From NCBI GenBank assembly GCA_030620095.1, contig JAUTXW010004477.1, forward strand, positions 62,001 through 126,000: 64,000 nucleotides of DNA. The letters are read 5' to 3'. Origin of the DNA: Kuschelorhynchus macadamiae (taxonomy: Eukaryota; Arthropoda; Insecta; Coleoptera; Curculionidae). The notes under the pieces are model-generated. The model saw nothing but the letters and a program-made list of their open reading frames with translations. It had not been told where the DNA came from and made no database searches. Shown piece by piece: positions 19,941-36,800 of this stretch; the stretch's first letter is position 1, and each line of letters opens with the position of its first letter. A program made the translations under genes and the position numbers.

Positions 19941-22900
19941 TGTCCCACATATAGTCATTTATCGATATCTAAATATAAAAATTATGTTGTCTTCCATTTT
20001 TCTGGATATTATCACACTTTTTCATTTGAGAATCATTCCTGAATTTTGAATAAACATGTATTCTATATATAATTCTCCCACCTTAATTAAACTAAGGGAG
20101 GAATCCAAAAACGCAAGCAAAAAAATATATTTAATTACTTACTTTCAAATGGTAAATGTTTTCGAATTTAATAAATTTATTTATAAAATTTAGATAATAA
20201 AAAAGTTAAATAAAAGACAGAAACCTAAAACTTCATAAATATCAAAGACATATTCAATGACTCCTGCACTTTGGGAAATGTTCCAGATTTTTAGATATTT
20301 ATTTTTCCATCGGGTGGAGTTGGTCTCCGGAAGGCCAATCAAATATTCAATGAAAAATCTTAGCTTTATCCAAGCCCTTCGAGAAAGGCATATAAAAATA
20401 AATGTTTTCATAATTCTCAATGCAAATATCGATTTCGACCTGGTGTCCAAAAAAAATATTTCCGTCTCGAAACCGACTTTGCTTCACAGGTAATGATAAA
20501 AGAAAAAATTTTAGCAACTTTTCTTAAGGAGGCTCGAAACAATGAAATACGTCAAAATTATTTCATCTCGACCTATTTAAAAACATCTTTTTTACTATAC
20601 AGCATGATTTTGGTTAGATGAAACCACCCTCTTAAAATTAAAATATTTTTTATTTCAAAAGGGTTTATCTGTTTTGATAAATTATGACGATTTTTTTCCG
20701 TTTGTATATTAAAATTGTTCTTTCGACTATACAGTCAGTTCTACACTAGTATTTATTAGTGGAGCGCGCCAGAGGGGACGCCACAACAAAGCGAGCGGAG
20801 GCTGGTTGAGTTTTAGCGAGTTGCGGGGTGGCGGAGAAATGTGGACGCGCAACGTTGTACGAATTATTTTAAAATCATTTACTAAAAAAAATACAGATTT
20901 TAGACTGTATAATCTGAACCATACCTTTATCTTTTAAACGTGCTGGTATAATTAAAGGTTACTAATCACCGTTATAATAAATTGCAATATTGCCGATTAT
21001 AAGAAAATGTGTGACTATGGATTTTTTCTAAAAATGCTGCAAAAATAATTCATAATAATATAAAATAATCATTTTCACCTCTCTCTCATTCTAAGCGCCT
21101 AAGTTGAATGTCACTTCACTTCAATATCCCTAGTACATATTTTAGACATTCGTACGATTTCTGTTATATTCATGTCGTCAACTTCATCAACTTCTGCCTT
21201 TAATCGAATAAAAATATAAACGTTTTCCATTATCATTTGCTTTTTAAACACGGCGATTCGCTAAGAGTGAAATCATATATGCCCTGTCGTCATGTTAGTA
21301 TTTAGCGAGTTATCTGTAAATATGACCACGGCGACCATGGTCATTCAGGGGGCGATCGACTATGAAACATAATTTCGGCCAATCTGGCGGCCGACTGGGA
21401 TGAAGCAGCTTCCCAAAAACGAAAATATTTTTATTTCTATAGCAGTCCGTTTTCTTAAAAAAACGATGAAACCCTTTAAATTTCCTTCTAGGTTTAGAGA
21501 AATACCTAAAAACCAGATTATTAAGGTGGAACACACACGCAGTTTGCTTATTTTTATGTAGTATATTTTTGATATTAAAAAAATGTACAAACTATTGGTA
21601 TACATGTAAAATGTATTTTGTTTTGAGACATATTTTTCCCACAGTATAAGGGATAGCTGGCGATATGAAATAACCCCCAAAGGTAGCAGTTAAAAAAACG
21701 AAACACATTAACTTTATTATTTAACATTTTTGTGGTATTTTATAAATTATTTTTATAAAAAACTTTTTTTGTTAGCCCTAGGGAGACAAAACAGCCCTTT
21801 AAAAACAAAAATATTTTTCAGCCCAATTTTTAAAGAAACAGCGGTAGGTGAATTAAGCATGTACAGCTAAACTACACTCCCGCAATGGCGTCGCCTCTGG
21901 CGGTAGACTGAATACCAGTATTTGTGTTTAATCTCGTGAAATATTCCAGAATCTTAAGAAGCCTTGGTGCTTGTCTCGCCGTCGCCAACGGTTAATTTTT
22001 TTTAATTCAAAACGTGATTTTTGAAATTTGTGCTAATTTTATTTATCTGATCGTAAGAAGTTGTGTATTTCAATCATGCTCATATTTTTAAAATTTAATA
22101 TTTTAGCATTCTCCCGTGTTTTGACGAATTTCCGGTTTTTCCGAACTTTGACTTTGCGTTGGATCTTCTCTTAATTGGGCGGCTCTAATTTTACAAATTT
22201 AGTGATAAGACAAGAGCTTTTGTTGGTCACTTGTAAAAAAATGACGGTACTTATAACTAGCTTCAAAAATTCGACCTATTATTAGGACTATTTATTGGCT
22301 TATCAGCTTACCGAGCACCTTCCCCCTCTAGCTCCTTAGTGTTGACGACTGACTAGAGTAGGCACGTTAGCACCGTGATTTTATAAAAACTTCAACTTGT
22401 AATTTTTTAAATTTCAATTTTCCGCGAAACTCCTTTTCCGAAGCTGCGCCGGCATGAGGCGTTGAGTGGAATAAGGAGTTTTAAAGGCGTTTGTAAAATT
22501 TTTAATTACCTAAAATTTGTATTTTATTGAAAAGAATTTCCTTTGGTAATAAAGTCCTGGAGGAATTTATTGAGGTCTAAACAAAAAAAAATCATCCAAC
22601 AAAAAATATTAAAGTGAAAAAAACAATTTTGACAAAATATTTTTTACTTTTTCTCTGAAAACATAAAGGAAATATCGTTGTCCACAGGATGTTAAGCTTT
22701 TACCAAAATCTTGTGATAACGAATTAAACTGGTGGGTAGTTGAAAACGTTCCCCTTAGACTATTGTGACTATGTGAAAATAATTCAGGTTAAATCAGAGA
22801 CCTCAGTGCGTGATTAAGAACTATAAAAATTAAACCGCATGTCCCGTGAAAGGCTTTTAATTAAGCTTTTGAAGAGTAACCGAACTTTGTGTCAGTGCTA

Positions 22901-25715
22901 AGAAAAACTTATAAAATCTTAGTTTTTTAAATTACTGACTGGACTTATTTTTCCCCATTTGATCTTCCCCGACGCTACTCTCATAATACGATTTAATACT
23001 ATTTAGATTTGTTTAATAAAAAATCTAAATACCATATTTGAGCAAAGACTAAATTTTTGTCTTTGTTTTCCCGCCTAATATGACCTATTTCAAATCCACC
23101 AACTTTATCCCCTTTTTAATTCTCGCTCGGGTAAATTGTAGCGGGACCTCGCCCTCTTCAGTTAGTCGTGAGTTGTTCATCCTTGTACAAGACAGGACGT
23201 AGACAGGAAAAACAGCCCCACCCATAATTAAAAGTAATTACCTCGATCTGGTACATAATTTACGCCCGATCCACAGCGTATAGGGCGTAGAGGTAATTTA
23301 AAAAACCACCGCGTAGAGGGCGCAACAGAGAAATTCTTCAATATCAATGAATTCCCAGTGCACAAAATTAAAGTAAAAGAAGCAAAAGAGAAAATTGTTT
23401 ATTCTTAGTAAAATGACCAATTTAGGACTAGCTACCATATCTGGTAAAGACCCAATTTCTGGCTTTGTTTTCCTGTATAATATGGCTTATTCCAAATCCA
23501 ACTAGTTTTCTCTTCTTTTTGAGTCCTCCGGGCTCACTAACTTCTTTGAAGAGGGTACTCAATGCTTAGGGCAAAATACAACGCAAACTAAACACACGTC
23601 GAAAATACGACGTTTTACTTGTACACCAAGCATAATCAAGTTAATATACATAAAAAATACTACCATGGTCCAGACGGCTGTGTTCTCGCAGACGCTAAAA
23701 ATACCAATTTAAATAAAAACTTCCACCATGACCACCCCTTAATAGATCATAAACAAGGTTAAACCTAAGAAACAAAATAATATCTTACGAGGAACCAAAA
23801 ATAATTATGACATTAAATACCTTCCAACTCCAAAGTCATTTTTGTCTGTGTATAAATAATTTAATATTTGTTTATAATCAAAAGGTAACAAAGCCTGTTT
23901 TCTTTGTGTAACTGTATATATTGTATGTTTTTCTTAACGAATTAAATAGTGTTCAGTTTCCAAGGTAGGATTACTGAGACATTGATAACAATTTTGGAAA
24001 ATAATTCTCTTAATGATGATGATTTTTTCCTTTTTGGGTTTTTTGGTTACATCAAGTCTTTAGAGAAAAACATTTTTAATTTTTGTCCTTAATTTGTGAA
24101 TCGTTTAGTTAAATTTTAAAGACTTTATTCTTTTATTGCTATAAGTTCAGTTACAATTTTTCCGCTGTTTTCATCCTATAGTAACCCTAAAACCTCTCTA
24201 TTTATTAAGGAATAATATAAATATTTTTTAGCGTATAATTTGACATCCAAATCGTGTATACCTATTTTGCCTAATATATTAATATATGTCATCGATAAAA
24301 ATTTGTAAATAAGCGAGTCAGTGCCATTGCATAATAATTTTGCAGTGTCGAGAAATGTTTTGCGCAAGTCTAAAATAGAAAATTCTAAATATGGGTTTAT
24401 TAAATTTTACTTTTAAACGCTACATTTCAATTTTACCATGCCTGTAAAATTTGCTTGAGATATGTAGTATTTTGCACTATTTTTCTGACCACTTATTTTT
24501 TAAATCTGTATACGCTTTTAACCAATTAGATTTTTCTACATTTCTGATTTCTAACTTGATGATTTTTACTTATTTTTAAACCACTACACTAAGAGCTTCT
24601 TGAAAATTTAGCTAGCAAATTAGCTTGTAAATAATTAATGGATGTTAGGCTTTGAACCAGGCGAAAAATCGGACAAAAGTCCACCAATTGGCAACACTGA
24701 CTGCTGCCGGCCAGTCATTGCGCCCGTGCGGGCGGGTAGTGAAGGTGGCTGTTACATGGCCAGCCGGGCGACTCACCGCCACCCTCTCCGCCCCTATAGT
24801 AACATAAACATATCTAACTAACATACCATAGCATTGAGTACCTAATGAGATTTAATACATTTAAGTTTCTTGACCGCTAATACTACTATCTTTTCTGTTA
24901 TTCGGTTAAATTATTTTAAACTTTGTATATTTAGTAACAAAAGGTTATTAAAAAAAATATGAATTTCTGAAGACGGTTTTGGCCAATGAAAAGAAAAGTT
25001 AAATAAACAAAAAATATTGAATATAAATTGATCAAAGCACACAAAGTATAGTATTTTACTCGCAAAGTACTTGCTCATTAAATAATATACTATTGAAATC
25101 CAAATCTCCAAACAATTTTAAATATTTTAAACTGTACGATTGTATTTTTATAATTTAGACTGATGAATAAAAAATATACCATTGCTGAACTAAGGTGGCT
25201 TTGAAACAAAACAAAAAAGACATTCTTCGTTTTTATATGAATAGAAAATGTTTTAGAAGAATTTTAAGAAAGAATTCGTATGTGTGATGAAGTAAGTGTT
25301 TTGTTTTTCATTATTTATAGATATAGCTTTAGTTTCATTGGAAATAAATAATGTTTTTATGTTTTACAATTCAACACACTTTTATTCCGGAATTAGTGTT
25401 AAACGAGACATAACAATAATAATAAAACAAATTCTGCACTAAGTATCTTAGAATGGCTGCTGCCGCGTTTTTTTGTTTCACAGCCAGCTTAGATCAGAAA
25501 TGTAATGTTTATTGTTTATCAGTCTAAATTATAAAAATGTAATCGCGTAGTTTAAACGGAAATATCTCAAAAATATATGAAAAAAATTAAAATTGTTTGA
25601 AGATTTAGATTTTGATTAGTTTTACAGTAAATAAAATGAAAGTGATTTTTCGGTACGTTTCCGGGCAAACCGGAAGTATCCTAACTGTCACATTGAATAA
25701 AATTAATTACATAAC
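19941..25715. other. Long gene-free intronic DNA
   Basis: Part of the 13.5-kb PKC intron. I found no exon or mobile-element protein. ORFs on both strands at 20,190-20,493 and 21,310-21,680 look accidental. Two short GC-rich patches stand out (about 20,760-20,865 and 24,697-24,800). At 25,660-25,680 there is a TTCCGGGCAAACCGGAA motif related to palindromes elsewhere in the window. Confidence 0.5.
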
Positions 25716-27166
25716 AAAAAATCGGTAAATTTCTTTTACCCGAACATCCCTCGTTATGAATATTTCCTTTTATCAGGAATAGTGAAGTGTGACCCAATTT
25801 AGTTGCGCACATAGTCATTTAGTAACACATAATATACATATACTGCTTTTTCAAACATTTTTATTAGGCGCCATTTTGTTCCACTATATTGCATTCGTAC
25901 CAATATTTTTCTACCTACGCCATACTTGATTTTTGGACATAGTATAAAATAAATTAAATACGTTGTTTTTACAATGATTTTTAATGCCGCCATTTTGTTG
26001 CGTCATGTTGATTTCTTAACATTTTATACCTATAAGGTAATTAATTTTTATGAACAATTTGGAGTCAATTCAATGAGAATTCTTTTTACGTTGATTTTTT
26101 TAACATTTTAATTGGTGACCATTTTGAATTCGTACCACAATTTTATTAGTTTATCTCTATATTACACTTAATATTTGTCCAAAATTTCAAATTAATCTAA
26201 TGAGTAATTTTTTCGGGCTGATTTTTTAAATATTTTATTAGGCCACCATTTTGGATTTATACCAAAATGTCACCAGTTCATTTTAATATAACACTTGATT
26301 TTTATTAAAATTTAAGGTAATTTGCATAATTAGTTTTTTAGTGATATTTCCGTAATATTGGATATTCACCAAAATGTTACCAAATCATCCTGATTAATGT
26401 TCGATTAAAATTTGAAGTCAATTTGGTACCTATGTTTCTAGCTATGCACAAATTGATAGAGAGACAAACCAACGAAATTGAGAAAACATGTTTTTGAGTA
26501 TCTAGAAACGTTAAAACTTGAAGCTATGTAAAACCTTGGAAGGGGATGTTTTCAGGATTACAGTTGAGTACCACATTTTTACCAGCTCATCAATATCACA
26601 CTTAAATCCTACACAAAACTACATCAATCAATCTAAAAAGTAGTTTTTTCAGGCCGATTTTTTAAAATTTTTTTTAAGCTGCCATTTTGTTTCGACATCT
26701 TGGATTTATACCAAAATTTTACTAGTTGATTTATAGACGATACTTGTTTTTTGAGCAAAATTTCAATTACATTTGATAAGTACTAGTAATAATTTTTTTA
26801 ACTAGGTCGTTATTTTGTTTCGATATCTTGAATTCGTACCAAAATTTTTCCAAATGACTTTTACGTAATATTTAATTTTTGTGCAAAATTTGAGGTAAAT
26901 TGAATAATTGGTTTTTATAGTAATAATTTTTTTAATATCTGACTAGGCCGCCATTTTGTTCCACCGTATTGGATTTTTAGCAAAATGTAAACATTTCGTC
27001 CCCCTTTGAGTAGTTTTTGAGCTATGTCGCCGCGTATAGACAGACCGACAGAATTGAGAAAACAAGTTTTTTGACATCTAGAGACCCTAAAACATGAAGA
27101 TCTGTAAAAATCTGGGAGGGCGATTTTCTCACGAGTACAATACTTCCCTTTTACGAGGGAAGTAAC
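25716..27166 (+). repeat. Copy B of the ACGAGGGAAGT-ended repeat family
   Basis: The longest plus-oriented copy (about 1.45 kb). It starts with ATCGGTAAATTTCTTTTACC and CATCCCTCGTTATGAATATT and ends with ACTTCCCTTTTACGAGGGAAGTAA. It has about eight or nine internal units with the GCCATTTTG core, and near the right end a decayed AGACAGACCGACAGAATTG and ACAAGTTTTTTGACATCTAG as in copy A. It lies in the long PKC intron about 450 bp from the next PKC exon. Confidence 0.75.
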
Positions 27167-27614
27167 AACATTTATAGTAATTATCTTCAATGGTTTTTTT
27201 AACGGAATTATTCATTGATATTTTTGAAGTTTCATTTCATAAACATAGCAGAGTTGATAGCATTTCCGGTTAAACCGGAAACGACAATCAATATAGAGTA
27301 GAAATCTTCCTCATAATCTATCGACTATTAAAAAGTAACAACGTATTTCCTTTTTCATTATTTAGTGATATAAAGGAACCATGCTAGCATTATATTCCCT
27401 TCGGCAAGTATAAATCTCGTGATACTGTAATATTATATAAGACTTAATAGTAGTGTTTGAGAGATGATTGACTTAAAATTTGGAGATTATATAAAATGAT
27501 ACGAAAATTAGCAAGAAGGGGATTTTTGACACTAACTGTATAATGATCTAACAATTCAAGAAGAATCTATCAGCAAACAATTATAATGATTTTATAGATT
27601 TCTAACTTTATTAC

Positions 27615-27816
27615 CTCCGGAGCTATGTAATCTGGAGTTCCACAAAAGGTTTTTGTAGTCTTATCACCAGTAATACCTTCTTTACACATACCAAAGTCAG
27701 CTATTTTAATATGACCATCTTGATCCAGAAGAACATTGTCCAGTTTTAGATCCCTATATACAATACCTCGGCTATGCAAGTAAAAAAGTCCAATGGCAAT
27801 TTCAGCCGAATAAAAT
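27615..27816 (-). CDS. Pkc53E: Protein kinase C (conventional) exon: catalytic and activation loops
   Basis: 202-nt exon with the catalytic core: IGLFYLHSRG, the catalytic loop YRDLKLDN (Asp and Asn of the HRD-type loop), the Mg-binding ADFGMCKE, and the activation loop TKTFCGTPDYIAPE, with the PDK1-target Thr in TFCGTPDY. The donor (GAG/GTAATA) directly follows APE; the acceptor TTTTTAG precedes 27,816. The first base completes a Val codon from the preceding exon. All catalytic residues are intact. GITGDKTTKTFCGTPDY is close to insect Pkc53E. Confidence 0.95.
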
Positions 27817-27940
27817 CTAAAAATGATAATAACTCTTAATCCTCTGATAAATATTATAATATAAAAATGTCCCGGACAGCCCTTACATTGAGTATTGACA
27901 AAAATTTAACGTGACTACCTTATAATGTTTTCATGCTTAC

Positions 27941-28032
27941 ACTGCGACTGGTTCCTTAAACTTCCCACATTGCTGTATTTGAAACATAAGGTCACCTCCA
28001 TTTACATATTCCATAACGAAATATAGTCTGTC
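27941..28032 (-). CDS. Pkc53E: Protein kinase C exon: hinge region
   Basis: 92-nt exon coding DRLYFVMEYVNGGDLMFQIQ and then a short stretch to GKFKEPVA plus two bases of Val. It holds the hinge that contacts adenine (MEYVNGGDL) and helix D. Acceptor CTTTTAG before 28,032; donor GTAAGC at 27,935-27,940. Phases agree with both neighbouring exons, and residues match conventional PKCs closely. Confidence 0.95.
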
Positions 28033-28084
28033 CTAAAAGTTAACTTTTAAAATAAGTTATAATCGCTGATTTTATACTACTTAC

Positions 28085-28258
28085 CATAGTCTGAAAACAG
28101 GAATGCAACTGAACCAGAAATGGTGGCTTATTTGATAAAGCTAAAACGCGTTTTTCAACCATTGTACATTCTACGTCGTCATCCTGGATTATAATATCCT
28201 TTTTTAATATCTTAATAGCATATAATTCATCGGTACCTTTTCTTTCTGCTAGCATAAC
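28085..28258 (-). CDS. Pkc53E: Protein kinase C exon: N-lobe, ATP-binding Lys
   Basis: 58-codon exon coding VMLAERKGTDELYAIKILKK, with the ATP-binding Lys in YAIK, then IQDDDVECTMVEKRVLAL, with the helix-C Glu, and PPFLVQLHSCFQTM. Acceptor TTTTTAG before 28,258; donor GTAAGT at 28,079-28,084; phase 0 at both ends. DDDVECTMVEKRVL is a hallmark of conventional PKCs. Adjacent introns are short (52 and 62 bp), in contrast with the 13.5-kb intron further on. Confidence 0.95.
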
Positions 28259-28320
28259 CTAAAAAGTTTCGTAATATAACGACCATAATTTACTTTTGAC
28301 TAGTACAATGCCTAAGTTAC

Positions 28321-28452
28321 CTTGCCAAAAGATCCCTTGCCCAGTACCATAAGAAAGTTAAAATCTGTAGCTCTAATAATGTCCTTTTTGCCCATGTTGT
28401 GTGGAACATCTTTATCCTGTGTAATTGAGGGCTTCTTTGTGATTGAAGTTTT
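28321..28452 (-). CDS. Pkc53E: Protein kinase C exon: V3 hinge and glycine loop
   Basis: 44-codon exon. The first part (KTSITKKPSITQDKDVPHN) is the variable V3 hinge between the regulatory half and the kinase; the second (RATDFNFLMVLGKGSFGK) begins the kinase domain and ends inside the glycine-rich loop. Acceptor ATTTTAG before 28,452; donor GTAACT after 28,321; phase 0. The upstream regulatory exons (C1A, C1B, C2) were looked for on the minus strand to the right and not recognised, so they are probably beyond the window or behind further long introns. Confidence 0.92.
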
Positions 28453-33240
<4,788 letters not shown>

Positions 33241-34217
33241 GCATTCTCTGGTCTCCCATATATAGATGACGCTTATATAAAACATTAGTTGCCGTGGTTA
33301 CATGTATATCCATTACTTACAGAAGATTTGACCAACTTTGATGAATTGTAATAATTAAAATACAGCTGTGGTCATCCTATAGCAAAGATAGAAGAAAATT
33401 AAATATGGGGAATAGCGTTATCGTAGTCGCGGTAATAACTTTGATTCAGCTATATAAGAACTTATTCTTATAAGTAAGCTAAAAGCTAAAAAGGTAAATT
33501 TACGTAGTTGTAATGATTATGCTTTTTCTTCTGGACATAAGAACTATACACTGTAAATTTTGAAAAAAAATGAAATCAAATATGGGTGAAATATAATTCG
33601 TTGACATTTTAAAAACCTGTGCAATAGAATTACCACTTATGAAATAAATACTAAAAGTATATTTCAGGTACACACTAGTTTTAGTTTAATGTTGTTTGAT
33701 ATAAATTATATTTAAAAGGCAAATTATTTTGTTTTAACAATATATTTTGAAATAAATTTTAAAAAGTAAAAAATTCGCTATAATATGCTATGTGCACTGT
33801 GATTAAAATCCTAAGTAGAATTAAATAATAAAAAAATCGAATAATAATATAAAGTATCCCATTAAAATGCTATTTTTATACTCCACGCATTTTTGGAACA
33901 CCAGGTAGCCCAGTACCTTTCAAACAGCCAAATAATTTTTTCTTTAAAAAAAATGTTTTTTATTGTAAAAATGCGCGACTTAAGGGCTATAACGGATGCA
34001 AAATACAATAAAGTGCCCTGATCTTAAACCTTTCAAACCCGGTATATAGAGAACTACAATTTTTCAACATTTAGTTAATTATTAGATACGCAAAAAATAC
34101 AATCAGGAGAAATAAAGAAATAATTCATATAGTAATAAATATGGAACTATATTTATTTTTGGTTTTATGTTTTATTTTTATTAAAGATTATTGTCCATTC
34201 TTCTTGATATAGTTATA
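33241..34217. other. AT-rich spacer between LINE and mariner
   Basis: No gene or recognisable repeat. The right limit is the TA at 34,216-34,217 next to the mariner terminus. Confidence 0.45.
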
Positions 34218-36730
34218 CAGGGTTATTCACGCAACACGTTCATTAAAAGTTTTCGATGATGCCATTTAGATAAAAATTTCAAATTTTGGAATTAAGGTAA
34301 GGTCAAGGGGTACTTCTTTTTTGAAATATTTTCAACTTCCTGTCACTTCCGGTTTAACCGGAAGTTGGTATCAACTTGCTTATTTTAAATGGAACACCCT
34401 GTATTTTATAATATTTTTGGATTCTACGGAGAATTTTAATGCTATTTTATGTAGCATATCCTATACCTAGGTTCAAGCGTTCTTAAGATACTTGACCTTG
34501 AACCAAAAATGAGCCTTCGGGGTACCAAATTTTAAAATCTCATATTTTTGTAAGTTTTGAAGATATAATCTTCATATTTTGCAGACGATCGGTAAATAAT
34601 CTTAGGTTTCTATTTTTTTATTGAATTTGTTTATTTTTATACAGGGTGTCCTAAATTCAACGGCAAACATTTACATTTTCAAAGCCGCTAAAGTCCGTTT
34701 TTTTAATGGGACACCCTATAACTTTATGCACTATCAAATGTAGAATTTAATTTTCTATCGAACTGTATTAAGGTTCCTTATACCTATTCGTAACCATTTT
34801 CGAAATAATCAGGTTTTTATTAAACTATCATATGTATTTGCTAAATGCTTACACCTTCCTGTAGTAAGCCATGGAAAAACAATTGTTGTGCTTTTCTATT
34901 CAACATGACAGCTGATTTGAAACTTTTAAATTAAAATAAAATAACACTCAAAAGCTGATATTCTCAATTTATTTTATATTCGCGGAGAATGTTACAAAAT
35001 ATTGAAGAGAACGTGCCATGTTTTTAATGAAAAACATCCCCATTTATCGCCAATGAACAAGAGAAAATTGAAGAGGATTGAAACGGAATTTTTTCGTTTC
35101 GGAAAAGTTAAAGTTATAAAAAATGTAATAAATTGTTTAGATTATTTTTAACCATATCTACTAAGTTCGAGACTGTTCTGAACTTGTTTTAGTGAACTTA
35201 AAAATTATAGCAATCTAACAATCAATAATAAATAAATAAAATAATAAAATTGAATTATAACAAATGTTCTATATGCTGTCCGTTCATTTGAAAACACATT
35301 TCAATTCTTCTTTGTACCGTTGCTGTGGCCCGTTGAATTTGTCCGTTTTCTAATTCGGCAAAAGCTGTTCGTATCCTGTCCAGTAAATCTTATCACTGTT
35401 TAAATTGTCTTCATAAATACAGTACCGCACCTGATCATTTAATACTATACCGAAAACATTGAAGCTAAACCTCTCTTGAAATCGCGTTTCGCGTAAAGCG
35501 TGCGGATTTTCTGCTGCCCAGAAATGTTCGTTTCTTCTATTTGTTATTCCTTCTCTAGAAAATTTCGCTTCATCGGTCCAAAATATTTTTGAAAGGAATT
35601 GAGGGTCCTCTTAAATTTTCAAAAACATGAATTCGCAAAATTCTACTTGTCGGACGTCATCATCCGGTCTCAAGGCTTGCACGTTTTGGAAGGAATAAGG
35701 GTGCATATGATGTTCGCTCAAGATTCTTTGGGCAGATGAAGAAGAAATTTCCAAATCGTTTTCTGCAGACGGTATTGAACTTTGCGGGTTTGCGTGGAAA
35801 TAAGCTAATGTGCTTATTACGTTATCCTCAGCATTTGTCACTGGTTTCGGAACATTTTTTGTAACTTTAACCTTGCCAAAACGCAAAAAGTTCGTTTCAA
35901 TCCTCTTGAATTTTGACTTGTTCATTGGCGGCAAATCAGGGTGGCGTTCATTAAACACACGACACGTTCTCTCTAAAATTTTATAACATTCTCCATGAAT
36001 ATAAAATAGGTTGAGAATATCAGCGTTTGAGTATTCTTCCATTTCGATTTAGAAGATTTAGTTTATCACTGACAGCTTTGGATAAATAACGCATACTAAT
36101 CATCTCTCATATTGGATATTGGATCTCAATTGTTTTTCCATGGCTCACCATTGGAACATGTAAACATTTAAGCAAATACGTACGATATTTTTATAAAACC
36201 CAATTATTTCGAAAATGGTTACGAATAGGTATAGGGTGTCCCATTTAAAAAAACGGACTTTAGCGGCTTTGAAAACGTGAATGTTTGCCGCTGAATTTAG
36301 GACACCATGTATAAAAATAGACAAATTCAATAAAAAAAATAGAAACCTAAGATTATTTACAGATCGTCTGCAAAATATGAAGATTATATCTTCAAAACTT
36401 ACAAAAATATGAGATTTTAAAATTTGGTACCCCGAAGGCTCATTTTCGGTTCACGGTCAAATATCTTAAGAACGCTTGAACCTAGGTATAGGACATGTTA
36501 CATAAAATAGCATTAAAATTCTCCGTAGAATCCAAAAATATCATAAAATACAGGGTATTCCTTTTAAAATAAGCAAGTTGATACCAACCTCCGGTTAAAC
36601 CGGAAGTGACAGGAAGTTGAAAATAATTCAAAAAAGAAGTACCCCTTGACCTTACCTTAATCCCAAAATTGAAATTTTTATCTAAATGGCATCATTAAAA
36701 ACTTTTAATGAAAGGGTTGCGTGAATAACC

Positions 36731-36733
<3 letters not shown>
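34218..36733 (-). mobile_element. Mariner-like element (DUF4817 type) with ~0.9-kb inverted arms
   Basis: Both ends begin CAGGGTTATTCACGCAAC and are flanked by TA, the target of Tc1/mariner elements. The left arm (34,218 to about 35,130) and right arm (about 35,852-36,733) are inverted and very similar throughout; the left arm carries an extra ~60 bp near 34,728-34,790. Both arms contain the palindrome CCGGTTTAACCGG and an internal ACAGGGTGTCC/CATGGTGTCC motif. The inverted part runs past the transposase start codon, so the left arm contains a second, reversed, degenerate N-terminus (about 34,945-35,130). The centre holds the rest of the leftward transposase. The right end adjoins a (TA)n array. 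Confidence 0.85.
35255..36042 (-). pseudogene. Mariner-like transposase with internal deletion
   Basis: Starts at ATG 36,040-36,042 (MEEYSNADILNLFYIHGEC). The N-terminal helix-turn-helix/DUF4817 region is intact (KSKFKRIETNFLRFGKVKV; SSSSAQRILSEHHMHPYSFQ). After TAA at 35,611-35,613 the same frame continues for about 80 codons, including KIFWTDEAKFSREG with the first catalytic Asp, to a stop near 35,365. A further piece in another frame (GQIQRATATVQRRIEMCFQM ... HIEHLL) ends at TAA 35,255-35,257 and matches the usual transposase C-terminus. The second and third catalytic acids are missing, so a region of roughly 100 codons is deleted. This copy cannot mobilise itself. Confidence 0.85.

Positions 36734-36797
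<64 letters not shown>
36734..36797. repeat. (TA)n microsatellite, 64 bp
   Basis: Directly adjoins the right terminus of the mariner-like element. Confidence 0.97.
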
Positions 36798-36800
<3 letters not shown>

